A DNA stretch of 64,000 nt from Alcanivorax borkumensis SK2 (GCF_000009365.1 NC_008260.1:2699001-2763000), one strand, 5' to 3'. Positions 18,029 through 26,686 are shown, counted from the first letter of the stretch. Numbers and translations: made by a program. The notes: a model not told the origin generated them from the sequence alone.

Positions 18029-18877
18029 TTATGCCTCCTTGGTGCGAACAAAGCGGTAAGAGAAACTCATGAACTTGGCGTAAAGACGGGGCGACGCCCG
18101 CTTCATTATCCAAAACAGTTTGGCGTCCACCTGGGGGGTGGTGTACAGCTCGCCCTTATCCAGGCGGTTCAGGGTCAGCTTGGCCACGCTCTCACTGGTG
18201 GTCATGGCGTAGTTCATTAGCGCATGATCCGCCAGCTTGGCGTACCGGTCGGGGATACGGCCATTCTTAATAATATTGGTGGGCACCAGTGTCGGGCACA
18301 GCACATTCACCCGAATATTATCCTTGGCCAATTCCGAAAACAGGGTTTCAGACAGGGCACGTACCCCTGCCTTGCTCACGTTATAGGCGCTCATTTCTGG
18401 CGCCGCTGTGTACGACGCCGCAGACGCCACATTGATAATGGCGCCGTGCCCCTGCGTCTTGAAACCGGGTACAAAATAATGGCACCCGTTGATCACGCCC
18501 CACAGATTCACATGCATGCACCACTGCCAGTCTTCCAGGCTCAGCTCATCGAACATGCCCCCCAGACCAACGCCGGCGTTGTTGACGACCAGGGTTACCG
18601 GGTGCCCCAGCAACGCTGCGGATTTTTCGGCCAAGGCAGCGACCTGCTTGGCATCGCCCACGTCACAGTGAACGGCAAACCCCTTCGCGCCCTGCGCGTT
18701 CAGTAACGCCACCGTTTCTTCGGCAGCCTTCAGATTCACATCGGCACAGACCACCGCGCCACCGCGCTTGCCCAGCTCCAGTGCAAAGCTGCGACCGATA
18801 CCACTACCGGCGCCGGTCACCACCGCATAGGCATTTTTACTGGGCTTGATAAAACGCTGCTTCAAAAAATTCATCAT
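18029..18877 (-). CDS. Short-chain dehydrogenase/reductase
   Basis: 282 residues. NAD(P) motif 'TGAGSGIGRSFALELG' at about 21-36, 'NNAGVG' at about 99, active site Ser in 'NVASAAS' and the YxxxK as 'YNVSK'. The C-terminal tail is basic and hydrophobic. Upstream partner of the Baeyer-Villiger monooxygenase: an alcohol-to-ketone step feeding ketone-to-ester is a plausible pathway. The substrate cannot be told from the sequence. Confidence 0.92.
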   Translation of the reverse strand: MMNFLKQRFIKPSKNAYAVVTGAGSGIGRSFALELGKRGGAVVCADVNLKAAEETVALLNAQGAKGFAVHCDVGDAKQVAALAEKSAALLGHPVTLVVNNAGVGLGGMFDELSLEDWQWCMHVNLWGVINGCHYFVPGFKTQGHGAIINVASAASYTAAPEMSAYNVSKAGVRALSETLFSELAKDNIRVNVLCPTLVPTNIIKNGRIPDRYAKLADHALMNYAMTTSESVAKLTLNRLDKGELYTTPQVDAKLFWIMKRASPRLYAKFMSFSYRFVRTKEA

Positions 18878-19341
18878 TACGATTATCTCAACAGGTTATG
18901 GCGACACGCTCGATTAAACAGGCGCACCGGCAACATCACGCTCGCAGTGTCGGCACCCATGCCTTAATCAGATTCCGCGTCTTAAAGTACACAGTGGCAA
19001 GCGCGGCATCGTAAAAAACAGCATCGAGCCCCCTAACATACAAAGTGGAATTCATATGCCAGCGGGAGGCCTGCGGGGGGTTTCCCCGGTTTTCGGCGCG
19101 AATGAATTAATGGCACGATAAAGCGAATGCTTGTTCGGGTTCAATTCGGATTGTTATGCCGCTAAGGCCCGGCCCAGCCAGAGAAGAGCGACGAAAGAGG
19201 AAAGCCCGACTTTAAAGGCTCTCATAGATAGTAAGCGCACACAAACAAGGCAGTTTCAGGTCGCCTGATTATGCAGCAGCACCGCCGCTATTAGCGCACC
19301 AGGCAGCGCAAAAAAACCGGCGCAGGCGCGCCGGTTATCGA
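18878..19341. other. Intergenic region upstream of the SDR-BVMO operon
   Basis: 464 bases without a convincing gene. It presumably carries the SDR-BVMO promoter. The only clear element is the terminator at 19315-19336. Confidence 0.5.
19315..19336 (-). terminator. Terminator after the DUF4112 gene
   Basis: Perfect nine-base-pair stem AACCGGCGC / GCGCCGGTT with a four-base loop. On the minus strand it is followed by a T-run, as required for the Rieske-DUF4112 transcript. Confidence 0.85.
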
Positions 19342-19797
19342 TCACAAAATCAGGGTCAGGCCGCCAGTAATCACGGCAAATAGCACCGTCAGCCAGACCA
19401 GTGTCCACCACGGGAACGGCGGTGGCGGCGGCTCCACTTCCAGCTGCTTTTCCAGGTAGTTTCTCAGCAGCTGGGTGTTACGGGTATTGGCTTTGTAAAT
19501 CGCATCAAAGGCATCGCCTACCACCGGCAGCAAGCCACCCAAGAAGTCGATGCCCATGTTGCGCAGCATACGCAGCTTCACGCCCTTACTGGCGCCGGCC
19601 CGCTGGGCCTCCACCAGCACATAGCTGCCAAGCACTAGGCCTGCCGCATCACCGACTATCGGCACCAAACCAATAATCGCCTCGGCGCCAATTTGAAACT
19701 TGGTGAAGGGAATGCCAATACTGCTGTCAGTGAAGCGGCTGAATTTTTCCAACCGCTCCAGCGCGGCTTGCTGCTGCGCCTTGCTCCGATTTGCCAT
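19342..19797 (-). CDS. DUF4112 membrane protein
   Basis: 151 residues from the ATG at 19797 (GGAGAT upstream); the open frame extends 37 codons further, inside the Rieske gene. 'IPFTKFQIGAEAIIGLVPIVGDAAG' and 'LLPVVGDAFDAIYKANTRN' are the DUF4112 hallmark. There is a proline stretch at about 122-128 and a C-terminal transmembrane helix. Function unknown. Start and stop overlap with the Rieske gene (TAATG), so the two are translationally coupled. Confidence 0.88.
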   Translation of the reverse strand: MANRSKAQQQAALERLEKFSRFTDSSIGIPFTKFQIGAEAIIGLVPIVGDAAGLVLGSYVLVEAQRAGASKGVKLRMLRNMGIDFLGGLLPVVGDAFDAIYKANTRNTQLLRNYLEKQLEVEPPPPPFPWWTLVWLTVLFAVITGGLTLIL

Positions 19798-20141
19798 TAG
19801 ATCTCCACGTACAGCTGGCCGCCTTCTTCCGTTACCGGCCAAGTTTCCAGGGCTTTCTCGCCCCGCACCACATTCAGTATTTGCACCCCCGGCGGGAAGT
19901 TCGCCCACTCGGTGACGGCACCGGTGCGGATATCAAACTTGGCCCGGTGCAGCGGGCACTGCACACACTGATCTTTAAGAATTTTGCCTTTGCCCAGCGA
20001 CACAAACATATGGCTACAACGGGCCTGAGTGGCATAGAAGCCATCACTCAGGTGGTACACCACCAGCTTGGTGTCCCCCGCCTTCATGGCGCGGCTTTGT
20101 CCTTCCGGTAAATCTTGGCTGGCACAGAGTTCATAACGCAT
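19797..20141 (-). CDS. Rieske [2Fe-2S] ferredoxin-like protein
   Basis: 114 residues, a stand-alone Rieske domain. Cluster ligands in 'ARCSHMFVSLGKG' (CxH) and 'VQCPLHRAKFDIRTG' (CxxH). Similar small proteins act as NirD-like or dioxygenase ferredoxins, but no oxygenase gene sits beside it. The two monooxygenases nearby use flavin or haem, so a link is only speculative. Coupled to the downstream DUF4112 membrane protein, which may anchor it. Confidence 0.9.
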   Translation of the reverse strand: MRYELCASQDLPEGQSRAMKAGDTKLVVYHLSDGFYATQARCSHMFVSLGKGKILKDQCVQCPLHRAKFDIRTGAVTEWANFPPGVQILNVVRGEKALETWPVTEEGGQLYVEI

Positions 20142-20170
20142 GGTGGTCTCCTTGCTGGCTGAGAATCAGT

Positions 20171-20194
20171 AATGAGTTGAACGTTCAACTCATT
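20171..20194. repeat. 24-bp perfect palindrome between speA and the Rieske gene
   Basis: AATGAGTTGAAC followed by its exact complement GTTCAACTCATT. It fills the centre of the 52-base gap. Its core GTTGAACGTTCAAC belongs to the GTTGAAC element seen after other genes in this window. It could be a protein-binding site or a hairpin between transcripts. Confidence 0.75.
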
Positions 20195-22074
20195 CATTCC
20201 AAATAGGTATACCCGCCCAACCCTTCGCGTACCAGTTCGATGAAGCCATCTTGTTCCGCTGCGCTTAAATGCGCTTGGCGACAATGCTGCTCCAAAGACG
20301 CCAATAGCCGGTCCGGGTCGTAATTCACGTAGCGTAACACCGAGCTCACCGTATCGCCTTGAATGGCGTGGTCCAGCACGATATTGCCCTGCGCATCCAC
20401 ATCCACATCCACGGAATCCGTATCCCCGAACAGGTTATGCATGTCGCCAAGGATTTCCTGGTAAGCGCCCACCATAAAAATGCCCAGGTGGCCGTTGAGC
20501 TGTTCCGGCAGCGGCAGGGTGGCTTCCACCCCTTCACCATCCACAAACTGGTCGATGCGGCCATCGGAATCACAGGTAATGTCCTGAATCACCGCACGGC
20601 GGGTCGCCGGTTTATCCAAACCGGAGAGCGGCAACACCGGGAACACCTGATTAATGCCCCACACATCCGGCACCGATTGGAACACTGAGAAATTCACGAA
20701 CAACTTGTCCGCCAGGGTTTCGTTAAGGCTATCCAGCAGCGCCCGCTGCTGTTTGCGCAACGGATTCAGGCGGCCACGCAACGCCAGCAGGCAGTTGATG
20801 TATAACTGCTCGCCCCGCGCCCGCGCCGCCAGCCCTAACTCGCCTGCAATATAGCGCTGGTGAATATCCTGCCAGGCGCCGGCCACTTCCGAGAAACGCT
20901 CCAGCAGGTTGCCCGGCTCGCCGGCCAACACCTGTTGCAGGCCCCACAGCTGCTGCAGCTCCGGCGCATCATGCTCGGTGGGTGCATCCACCGCCACCGG
21001 CGCCATCTGTTCCTGGTCGGTGATATTCACCAGCAACACTGCATGGTGGGCGGTCAGCGCGCGGCCGGATTCGGAAATAATATGCGGCTCCGGCACGCCG
21101 TGCTCCGCACATTGCTGTTGCAGGGTCTGCACAATATGGCGGGCGTAATCGGCCACCCCATAATTCATGGAGCAGTAAGAACGAGAATGGGTGCCTTCAT
21201 AGTCCACCCCCAGGCCGCCGCCCACATCCACGGTTTCCACCGCCGCGCCCAAGGCGCGCATCTCGGTGTAGTAACGGGCCGCTTCGCGCATGCCCGCTTT
21301 AATATCCTGAATATTGGCCACCTGGGAGCCCAAGTGAAAATGCAGCAGCTTCACGCAGTCCAGCCGCCCGGCGGCGCGGCAATGCTCAATGGCCGCCATC
21401 AGCTGCGGCGCACTCAAACCAAACTTGGATTTTTCACCGCCGGTGTTCTGCCAGTTACCCTTGCTGATACTCATCAGCCGTACCCGCAGGCCAATGCGCG
21501 GCGACACCCCCAGTTCATCGGCCAGTGCCAGCAGCGCCGGCAGCTCGGAGGTTTTTTCCACCACGATCTGCACATGGAACCCCAGCTTTTCGCCCATCAA
21601 CGCCAAACGCAGGTATTCCGCATCCTTGTAGCCATTGCAGACAATGGTGTCGCCGGGGTTGGACAATGCCAGCACCGCCAACAACTCGGGCTTGGAACCG
21701 GCTTCCAGCCCTACCCGCTCGCCGTCATCGCGGGCACGGAGGATTTCGTGCACCACCCGGCGCTGCTGGTTCACCTTAATCGGGTACACCGGCGTGTAGT
21801 CACCCTGATACTGGTGCCCCTCGATAGCCTCCCGAAAGGCGCCCGCCAGCAGCTTCACCCGTTGGCGCAAAATGCCAGAGAAGCGCGCCAGCACCGGCGC
21901 CCGCAGGCCAGCCGCCCGGCAGCGTTCCAGCACCGCTTCCAGCGTGGCTTGGCCGCCTTGCTCGCCATTGGGGCGCACACACAGCTGGCCCTGGCCGTCG
22001 ATACGGAAGTAACTGTCGCCCCAACGATCCACGTTATAGATATCGCTGGCGGGTACGGGAGAGTTATCGGTCAT
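20194..22074 (-). CDS. speA: Biosynthetic arginine decarboxylase
   Basis: About 626 residues, PLP-dependent, fold III. 'TPVYPIKVNQQRRVVHEI' holds the PLP lysine, 'LLHFHLGSQVANI' and 'VDVGGGLGVDYEGTHS' bind cofactor and substrate, 'SESGRALTAHH' and 'DSDGRIDQFVD' are also typical of SpeA. It makes agmatine from arginine. Start chosen at 22074 (MTDNSPVP; AGGA upstream); 22107 is possible. Divergent from speE, so the polyamine genes share a control region, though agmatine must first become putrescine through genes outside the window. Confidence 0.95.
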   Translation of the reverse strand: MTDNSPVPASDIYNVDRWGDSYFRIDGQGQLCVRPNGEQGGQATLEAVLERCRAAGLRAPVLARFSGILRQRVKLLAGAFREAIEGHQYQGDYTPVYPIKVNQQRRVVHEILRARDDGERVGLEAGSKPELLAVLALSNPGDTIVCNGYKDAEYLRLALMGEKLGFHVQIVVEKTSELPALLALADELGVSPRIGLRVRLMSISKGNWQNTGGEKSKFGLSAPQLMAAIEHCRAAGRLDCVKLLHFHLGSQVANIQDIKAGMREAARYYTEMRALGAAVETVDVGGGLGVDYEGTHSRSYCSMNYGVADYARHIVQTLQQQCAEHGVPEPHIISESGRALTAHHAVLLVNITDQEQMAPVAVDAPTEHDAPELQQLWGLQQVLAGEPGNLLERFSEVAGAWQDIHQRYIAGELGLAARARGEQLYINCLLALRGRLNPLRKQQRALLDSLNETLADKLFVNFSVFQSVPDVWGINQVFPVLPLSGLDKPATRRAVIQDITCDSDGRIDQFVDGEGVEATLPLPEQLNGHLGIFMVGAYQEILGDMHNLFGDTDSVDVDVDAQGNIVLDHAIQGDTVSSVLRYVNYDPDRLLASLEQHCRQAHLSAAEQDGFIELVREGLGGYTYLE

Positions 22075-22264
22075 TGCGGGTCCTGAAAAAACGCCTGCAC
22101 GCAACACGCGGGCAGGCCATCATGCGGTTAATGGTCGCCATTATGCCTGCCGGAAGGCCGCGCTAGCACCCATTTTTCATGCTTTCACAGGAGCCGTTCT
22201 GGTCTTACAATCGCCCCTATTGTCCACCACGGAGCCCGCCCGCTCCCAGCCACCGGAATCGCCC

Positions 22265-23125
22265 ATGAGCAGCACCACAAAAAACTGGTTTTACGAGCAC
22301 TTCGACTCCGCTGGCACTGCCTTCGGCCTGCGCCTGAAACAAAAGCTGGAAGAAGTACAAACCGAGTACCAGCACATCGAGATGTGGGAAACCGACACCT
22401 TCGGTTACCTGATGACCATCGATGGCGCCACCATGCTTTCCACCCGCGACAACTTTCTCTACCACGAGATGATGTCGCACCCGGTACTGTTCAGCCATGC
22501 CAGCCCCAAGCGCGTCATCATTATTGGTGGCGGCGACTGCGGCACCCTGCGTGAAGTGCTGCGTCATCCGAGCGTGGAAAAAGCCACCCAGATCGACATC
22601 GACGAAATGGTCACCCGCTATTCCGAGAAATACTTCCCAGAATTGTGCGAGTCCAACGATGACAGCCGTGCCGAGCTATTGTTCGAAGATGGCGTGCAAT
22701 ACATGCGCAACTGTGAAGACGGCAGCGTGGACGTGATCATCGTCGATTCCACTGACCCGGTGGGCCCGGCGGAAGGTTTGTTCAAAGCCGACTTCTTCCG
22801 CGATTGCCACCGCGTGCTGGCCGACGGCGGCATCATCGTGCAGCAATCTGAATCCCCGCTGCTGCACAGCGACACCATCATTAAAGACCTGCATACCAAC
22901 ATGCGCGAAGCGGGCTTCACCACCACCCAAACCCTGCCCTTCCCGCAGCCGGTGTACCCCAGCGGCTGGTGGAGCTGCACCCTGGCGGGAAAAAACACCG
23001 ACGTGAGCCGCTTCCGGGAAGCCGATGCCACCGGCAAAGGGTTTGATACCCGCTACTATTCAGCGGCGATTCATAAAGGGGCGTTGGTGATGCCGCCGTT
23101 TATGGAAGCGGCGATTAAGCGCTGA
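22265..23125 (+). CDS. speE: Spermidine synthase
   Basis: 286 residues from the ATG at 22265 (MSSTTKNW). Decarboxylated-SAM binding motif 'IIGGGDCGTLREVLRHPSVEKATQIDID' and catalytic 'VDSTDPVGPAEGLF' with its Asp are diagnostic. 'GWWSCTLAGK' near the C-terminus is usual. An upstream TTG at 22220 would add 15 poorly supported residues. It transfers aminopropyl to putrescine. Divergent from speA; a strong terminator follows. Confidence 0.95.
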   Translation: MSSTTKNWFYEHFDSAGTAFGLRLKQKLEEVQTEYQHIEMWETDTFGYLMTIDGATMLSTRDNFLYHEMMSHPVLFSHASPKRVIIIGGGDCGTLREVLRHPSVEKATQIDIDEMVTRYSEKYFPELCESNDDSRAELLFEDGVQYMRNCEDGSVDVIIVDSTDPVGPAEGLFKADFFRDCHRVLADGGIIVQQSESPLLHSDTIIKDLHTNMREAGFTTTQTLPFPQPVYPSGWWSCTLAGKNTDVSRFREADATGKGFDTRYYSAAIHKGALVMPPFMEAAIKR

Positions 23126-23137
23126 ATTGAACGTTAA

Positions 23138-23176
23138 AAAAATGCCCTTGTCTTCGCTGGAAGCAAGGGCATTTTT
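23138..23176. terminator. Strong bidirectional terminator after speE
   Basis: Perfect 13-bp stem AAAAATGCCCTTG / CAAGGGCATTTTT with a 13-base loop and A/T runs at both ends. Serves speE and the convergent AT-rich gene. Confidence 0.88.
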
Positions 23177-23212
23177 ATGAAGAAGACTTTTGGGAAACGG
23201 GAGACTTCACAA

Positions 23213-24070
23213 TCATGCCTTCTCATCAACGCAAGACAACGGATGGAATAATATTTCTGATGCCAACCCAGAAAGAAGCCGAAACAAAGTTTTATCTCCA
23301 TTACTTTCCCCAAGCTTCTCCATAAATGAAATAATTTGACCATAAAGATCTTGCCAAGTAATGCACCTAACGTTCAACCTTGAAAGAGTATCCCTTATTG
23401 ATTCTTGCTCTGACAAATACAAACTTTTTACTCGAGCATTACCCACGCTATCAGACAACATATCAAAATACCGGGGCCCAATATCAACAGGATTAATATT
23501 TGTTTGCGAAATAAATTTTTCATTTGCTTTTAACGGATAAACGAATAATAAATTTACAAAATCTCGCTTCCCGTTCTGAATTTCTTCACCAGCAATAAGA
23601 GCTACATATTTCGCCAATTGATCCAGCGATGTTTTTGCATTAAATTTTATCTCAATTGCAAAAATACATGACTCGGAGAGAAGAAAAGCATCGGGGGTCG
23701 TCGCGTTAGCTCCTGCAATCCAGGAATATCTATTCGAAATAGACTTACCCAAAACCTTCAAATCGCCGGGCACACTAAAATTCGCAACAGGACCAAATAT
23801 TTCAGCCACAACTTCACCGGGAAGTATTGATAACGTCAAATTCAATATATGATTAAAGGTTTCTTCCTGACGCCGAATAAAAGCTTCATAGTCATCTCCA
23901 GACCGCACTCTCCTGTATAATGGCCCAGAAGGGTTTGTCATGGATTTCGGGACGCAAACCATATTGCCCTCTACCGTCCAATGACGCTTAGGGATAGATT
24001 TCAATCCCAAATATGATGGCACCCAGTAAAGCTCGTTAATTATATCCCAGTAACCTTCTGACCATGTCAT
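23213..24070 (-). CDS. Orphan PD-(D/E)XK nuclease-like protein
   Basis: 285 residues, not assigned to a named family. At about residues 126-142 there is 'PDAF', a hydrophobic strand and then 'AIEIKF', i.e. P-D...E-x-K, the catalytic pattern of PD-(D/E)XK nucleases, followed by a helix 'TSLDQLAKYVALIAG' as in that fold. The start at 24070 has AAAGGAG eight bases upstream, better than 24097. The gene is clearly AT-richer than its neighbours with different codon use, a sign of recent transfer. No methyltransferase, helicase or phage gene is next to it. It may be a defence or restriction effector, or only a nuclease-fold relic. Confidence 0.65.
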   Translation of the reverse strand: MTWSEGYWDIINELYWVPSYLGLKSIPKRHWTVEGNMVCVPKSMTNPSGPLYRRVRSGDDYEAFIRRQEETFNHILNLTLSILPGEVVAEIFGPVANFSVPGDLKVLGKSISNRYSWIAGANATTPDAFLLSESCIFAIEIKFNAKTSLDQLAKYVALIAGEEIQNGKRDFVNLLFVYPLKANEKFISQTNINPVDIGPRYFDMLSDSVGNARVKSLYLSEQESIRDTLSRLNVRCITWQDLYGQIISFMEKLGESNGDKTLFRLLSGLASEILFHPLSCVDEKA

Positions 24071-24205
24071 CAAACAAGCTCCTTTAAATTCCACCATCCG
24101 ATTAACAGCCCATTACAATGCAGACTGAAACTCCTGAATGAAAAAATCCCATATGTTTTTAAAAGTTAAAAATATATATTCCTATATGTCGTAGCGAAAA
24201 CAACA

Positions 24206-24225
24206 ATCAACTAGTTTTAGTTGAT
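24206..24225. promoter_or_regulatory. Perfect inverted repeat ATCAACTA-GTTT-TAGTTGAT
   Basis: Eight-base arms with a four-base spacer, about 136 bases upstream of the nuclease-like gene. Looks like an operator or small hairpin rather than a terminator, as no T-run follows. Confidence 0.45.
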
Positions 24226-24381
24226 ATCTAACCCCGAATCTACACAACCCGGCAAAACAAATAAATGAACATAACGAAATCTATTCCTTGTTAGCCCCCA
24301 GATTAGTTAGCGGAAGAAGGTGGCAGGCCATATAGTCCATGCTTAATTTGATGAAGAGGAAGGCGACAGCTTCAAGCACAT

Positions 24382-24420
24382 AAAAAAGCCCGAAACATCT
24401 CTTAGGGTCCCAGGCTTTTC
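24382..24420 (-). terminator. Terminator after the HCCA-isomerase remnant
   Basis: AAAAGCC and GGGCTTTT arms around an 18-base loop, ending in a T-run on the minus strand. Fits as the end of the LysR-remnant transcript. Confidence 0.65.
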
Positions 24421-24427
24421 CTTACAG

Positions 24428-24660
24428 CTATTTTTTTACTTCTTCTTCAACAAAATCCAGTCGACCCTGTCCGAAGAACATTTCGTTGCCCACGAACATC
24501 GTCGGTGCGCCGAACAATCCACGTTTGACGGCGGCCTCAGTGTTCAGCTTGAGCTTCTCTTTCACTTCGCCGGTATCAGCTTGATCCAGCCAGACTTGCG
24601 CATCCAGACCCGCCTCGTTGAGCCCGCAGGTGATTTCGTTCGCGTCCGACAAAGCCTCTA
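24428..24660 (-). pseudogene. C-terminal remnant of a 2-hydroxychromene-2-carboxylate isomerase (DsbA-like)
   Basis: About 75 codons matching the end of HCCA-isomerase/DsbA-family proteins: 'LNEAGLDAQVWLDQADTGEVKEKLKLNTEAAVKRGLFGAPTMFVGNEMFFGQGRLDFVEE', including the 'GAPTMFVGNEMFFGQGRLDF' signature. The N-terminal roughly 120 residues are missing, and the frame runs straight from the stop of the LysR gene. The gene has been cut by a deletion or recombination. Such isomerases serve glutathione-dependent aromatic (naphthalene-like) degradation, so it marks a lost or moved pathway. Confidence 0.75.
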
Positions 24661-25590
24661 CACAGCAGAGGCGCTGAGCTGAATGTCGTTTTGCATGACT
24701 TCCAGTTGCGCCAGCACCCGTTGGCGCAGCCAACTGTGAGCCGGGTCGGCACTCTGGTCGCGGTGCCAATACAGGTGCATTTCCAGCCCCGGCAATCCCC
24801 CAGGGAACGGCTTCCATACCAGCCCCTGATCGCTCAGCTGCCCGGCCAGGCTGGCGGGCATAGTGAGCAGCAAGTCGGTTTGTTGCACGGTGCTCAACGC
24901 GGCCTGGTAATGCTGGCAGCGCAAACGAATGTGCCGGCGATAGCCTTGCCGTGCCAGGCCGAAATCTTCCAACCCCGGCCCTTCGCGGCGGGATGACACC
25001 AGCACATGCTGGGCGGCGAGATAATCGGGCAGGTCCATGCCCTGGGCCAACGGGTGCGATTCACGCATCAGCACCACCAGCGGCCCTTCCAATACCACCT
25101 GATGCTCAATGGCTTCGGGCAGCGCCAGCATCACATCGCAGGCTAAATCCAGCCGACCACTGGCCAGTTCCGTGGCCATTTGCCGGCGGCTCACGGTTAA
25201 CGATTGCAGTTTGATGCCCGGCGCTTCATCCATAAACTGGCTCATCAAGGCGGGCAGCAACCGCGCTTCCAGCCCATCGCGCAGGCCCAATACAAACGTA
25301 CGCTCCGCTTCACTGGCATCGAAGCCGCCCTCTTCACTGAGGCAACGCTGAAAACCGCCCAGCGCGTGGCGCACCGGGCTCACCATGGCCCGAGCCCGAG
25401 CGGTGGGTACCATGCGGCTGCCCTGGCGAACAAATAGCGGGTCGTTTAGGCGGGCGCGCAAGCGCGCCAAGGCATGGCTAACCGCTGGCTGGGTGAGGTT
25501 GAGCACCTTGGCAGCGCGGGTCAGCGACCCTTCGGTATAGATGGCGTCGAAGACCACGAAAAGGTTCAGGTCGAATCGCGAAACATGCAT
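24658..25590 (-). CDS. LysR-family transcriptional regulator
   Basis: 310 residues. N-terminal winged helix-turn-helix 'FDLNLFVVFDAIYTEGSLTRAAKVLNLTQPAVSHALARLRARLNDPLFVR', typical of the NahR/NodD-like subgroup, then a roughly 200-residue co-inducer domain. That subgroup often controls aromatic degradation, consistent with the isomerase remnant beside it. What it controls now is unknown. The usual divergent partner is absent: upstream are 284 empty bases, then a phosphatase in the opposite orientation. Confidence 0.9.
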   Translation of the reverse strand: MHVSRFDLNLFVVFDAIYTEGSLTRAAKVLNLTQPAVSHALARLRARLNDPLFVRQGSRMVPTARARAMVSPVRHALGGFQRCLSEEGGFDASEAERTFVLGLRDGLEARLLPALMSQFMDEAPGIKLQSLTVSRRQMATELASGRLDLACDVMLALPEAIEHQVVLEGPLVVLMRESHPLAQGMDLPDYLAAQHVLVSSRREGPGLEDFGLARQGYRRHIRLRCQHYQAALSTVQQTDLLLTMPASLAGQLSDQGLVWKPFPGGLPGLEMHLYWHRDQSADPAHSWLRQRVLAQLEVMQNDIQLSASAV

Positions 25591-25874
25591 GAAACTTATC
25601 CAAAATAATTGCCATGATTCATTGGATTTATTGAAACGCGCTCTCTAGCATCGGTCAATGGATAAGTGCTGGCGGCTGGCCTACGGATACGGATTGGCTA
25701 AATAATGCAGCTCGAAGCGGCTAAACATCTATTTTTCCTGCCGCCCCACGAAAGCGGCCGCCCGCCTTGGATAAAGCGGCTCATGCCGTTTGTGTTCAAC
25801 CGGATGATGCGAAAAAGCGCCGGGCGCCTGCAACGTTAATGGAAACAACCTGAACAGAAAAAGAGCACTGATGT

Positions 25875-26552
25875 ATGCCGGTGATTTACCTTATACGCCA
25901 CGGCCACGCCAGCTTTGGCAAAGAAGATTACGACCAACTTTCTGAGCCGGGCTGGGAACAAAGCCGGCTTCTTGGGCGCGCCCTACAAAACCAGATGCTG
26001 GGCCTCCCCCGTGCCCTCTGTGGCACCATGCGCCGCCACAGGGAAACCGCAGAGGCCACCCTGGGCGAGCTGGGCCTACCCAAAGAATGGCACACCGACA
26101 CCGGTTTTAATGAGTACAACCACGAAGAGCTGCTGGCCGTCGACTGGCCCCTGGCCACCGACCGCCCCGCGCTCACCGCTTGGCTGGCGGAGCAGCAACA
26201 GCCGCGCAAGGTTTTCCAGGCCCGCTTTGAGCAGGCCCTGCGCCGCTGGCAGCGAGGTGAAGGTGACTACAACGAAACCTGGCCCGCCTTTCGTGAGCGT
26301 GTGCTGGCCAGCACCTACAGCTTGGGTAACAGCTTAAGCAGCGGCGACAGCGCCTTGGTATTCACTTCCGGCGGCGCCATCAGCGTGATTATTCAACAGC
26401 TAATGGCCCTGGATAACGAAGCGCTAATTACTTATAACCGTAACCTGATTAATACCAGTGTGACTCGGGTACTTGTGAATGCAGGCACGTTGCGGCTAGT
26501 GTCGGTAAATGAGCACCTGCACCTGCCGAGCGATCAAGTAACTTATCGATAA
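25875..26552 (+). CDS. Histidine phosphatase family protein
   Basis: 225 residues. 'YLIRHGHASFGKEDYDQLSEPGWEQSRLLG' at the N-terminus has the catalytic RHG, and 'LVFTSGGAISVI' replaces the usual second 'CHGG' His with Ser/Gly, which may weaken catalysis. It resembles phosphoglycerate-mutase-like phosphatases of unknown substrate. Monocistronic, 284 bases upstream of the start without a gene. Confidence 0.85.
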   Translation: MPVIYLIRHGHASFGKEDYDQLSEPGWEQSRLLGRALQNQMLGLPRALCGTMRRHRETAEATLGELGLPKEWHTDTGFNEYNHEELLAVDWPLATDRPALTAWLAEQQQPRKVFQARFEQALRRWQRGEGDYNETWPAFRERVLASTYSLGNSLSSGDSALVFTSGGAISVIIQQLMALDNEALITYNRNLINTSVTRVLVNAGTLRLVSVNEHLHLPSDQVTYR

Positions 26553-26565
26553 AGAACAAGCGGAA

Positions 26566-26632
26566 AGTTCAACGTGTGAAACACGCGGCACAAGCATAGC
26601 CGAGGGCTACACCGTGAAACCGTGTTTCAATT
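26566..26632. repeat. Intergenic GTTCAAC / GTGAAAC element
   Basis: Repeated GTTCAACGTGTGAAACACG and TGAAACCGTGTTTCA words between the phosphatase and the SDR gene, including an inverted pair. Same family as the element at 5631 and others. Confidence 0.4.
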
Positions 26633-26686
26633 TTAACTGTTGAGCTTACTTTCATTCGAGCAACACGACACCGAGCGGAGAAAACA

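Larger units (their letters stand above)
24071..24427. other. AT-rich intergenic region upstream of the orphan nuclease-like gene
   Basis: About 357 bases, AT-richer than the rest of the window. It contains the 20-base inverted repeat at 24206-24225 and, at the far end, a terminator at 24382-24420. No gene seen. Confidence 0.5.

Noticed and set aside
18878..19341. Possible small RNA or gene in the 464-base gap
   Set aside because: No conserved-looking frame or structure other than the terminator.
20860..22086. 408-codon open frame on the plus strand opposite speA
   Set aside because: Antisense shadow of speA; low-complexity His/Gln/Arg-rich translation with no motif.
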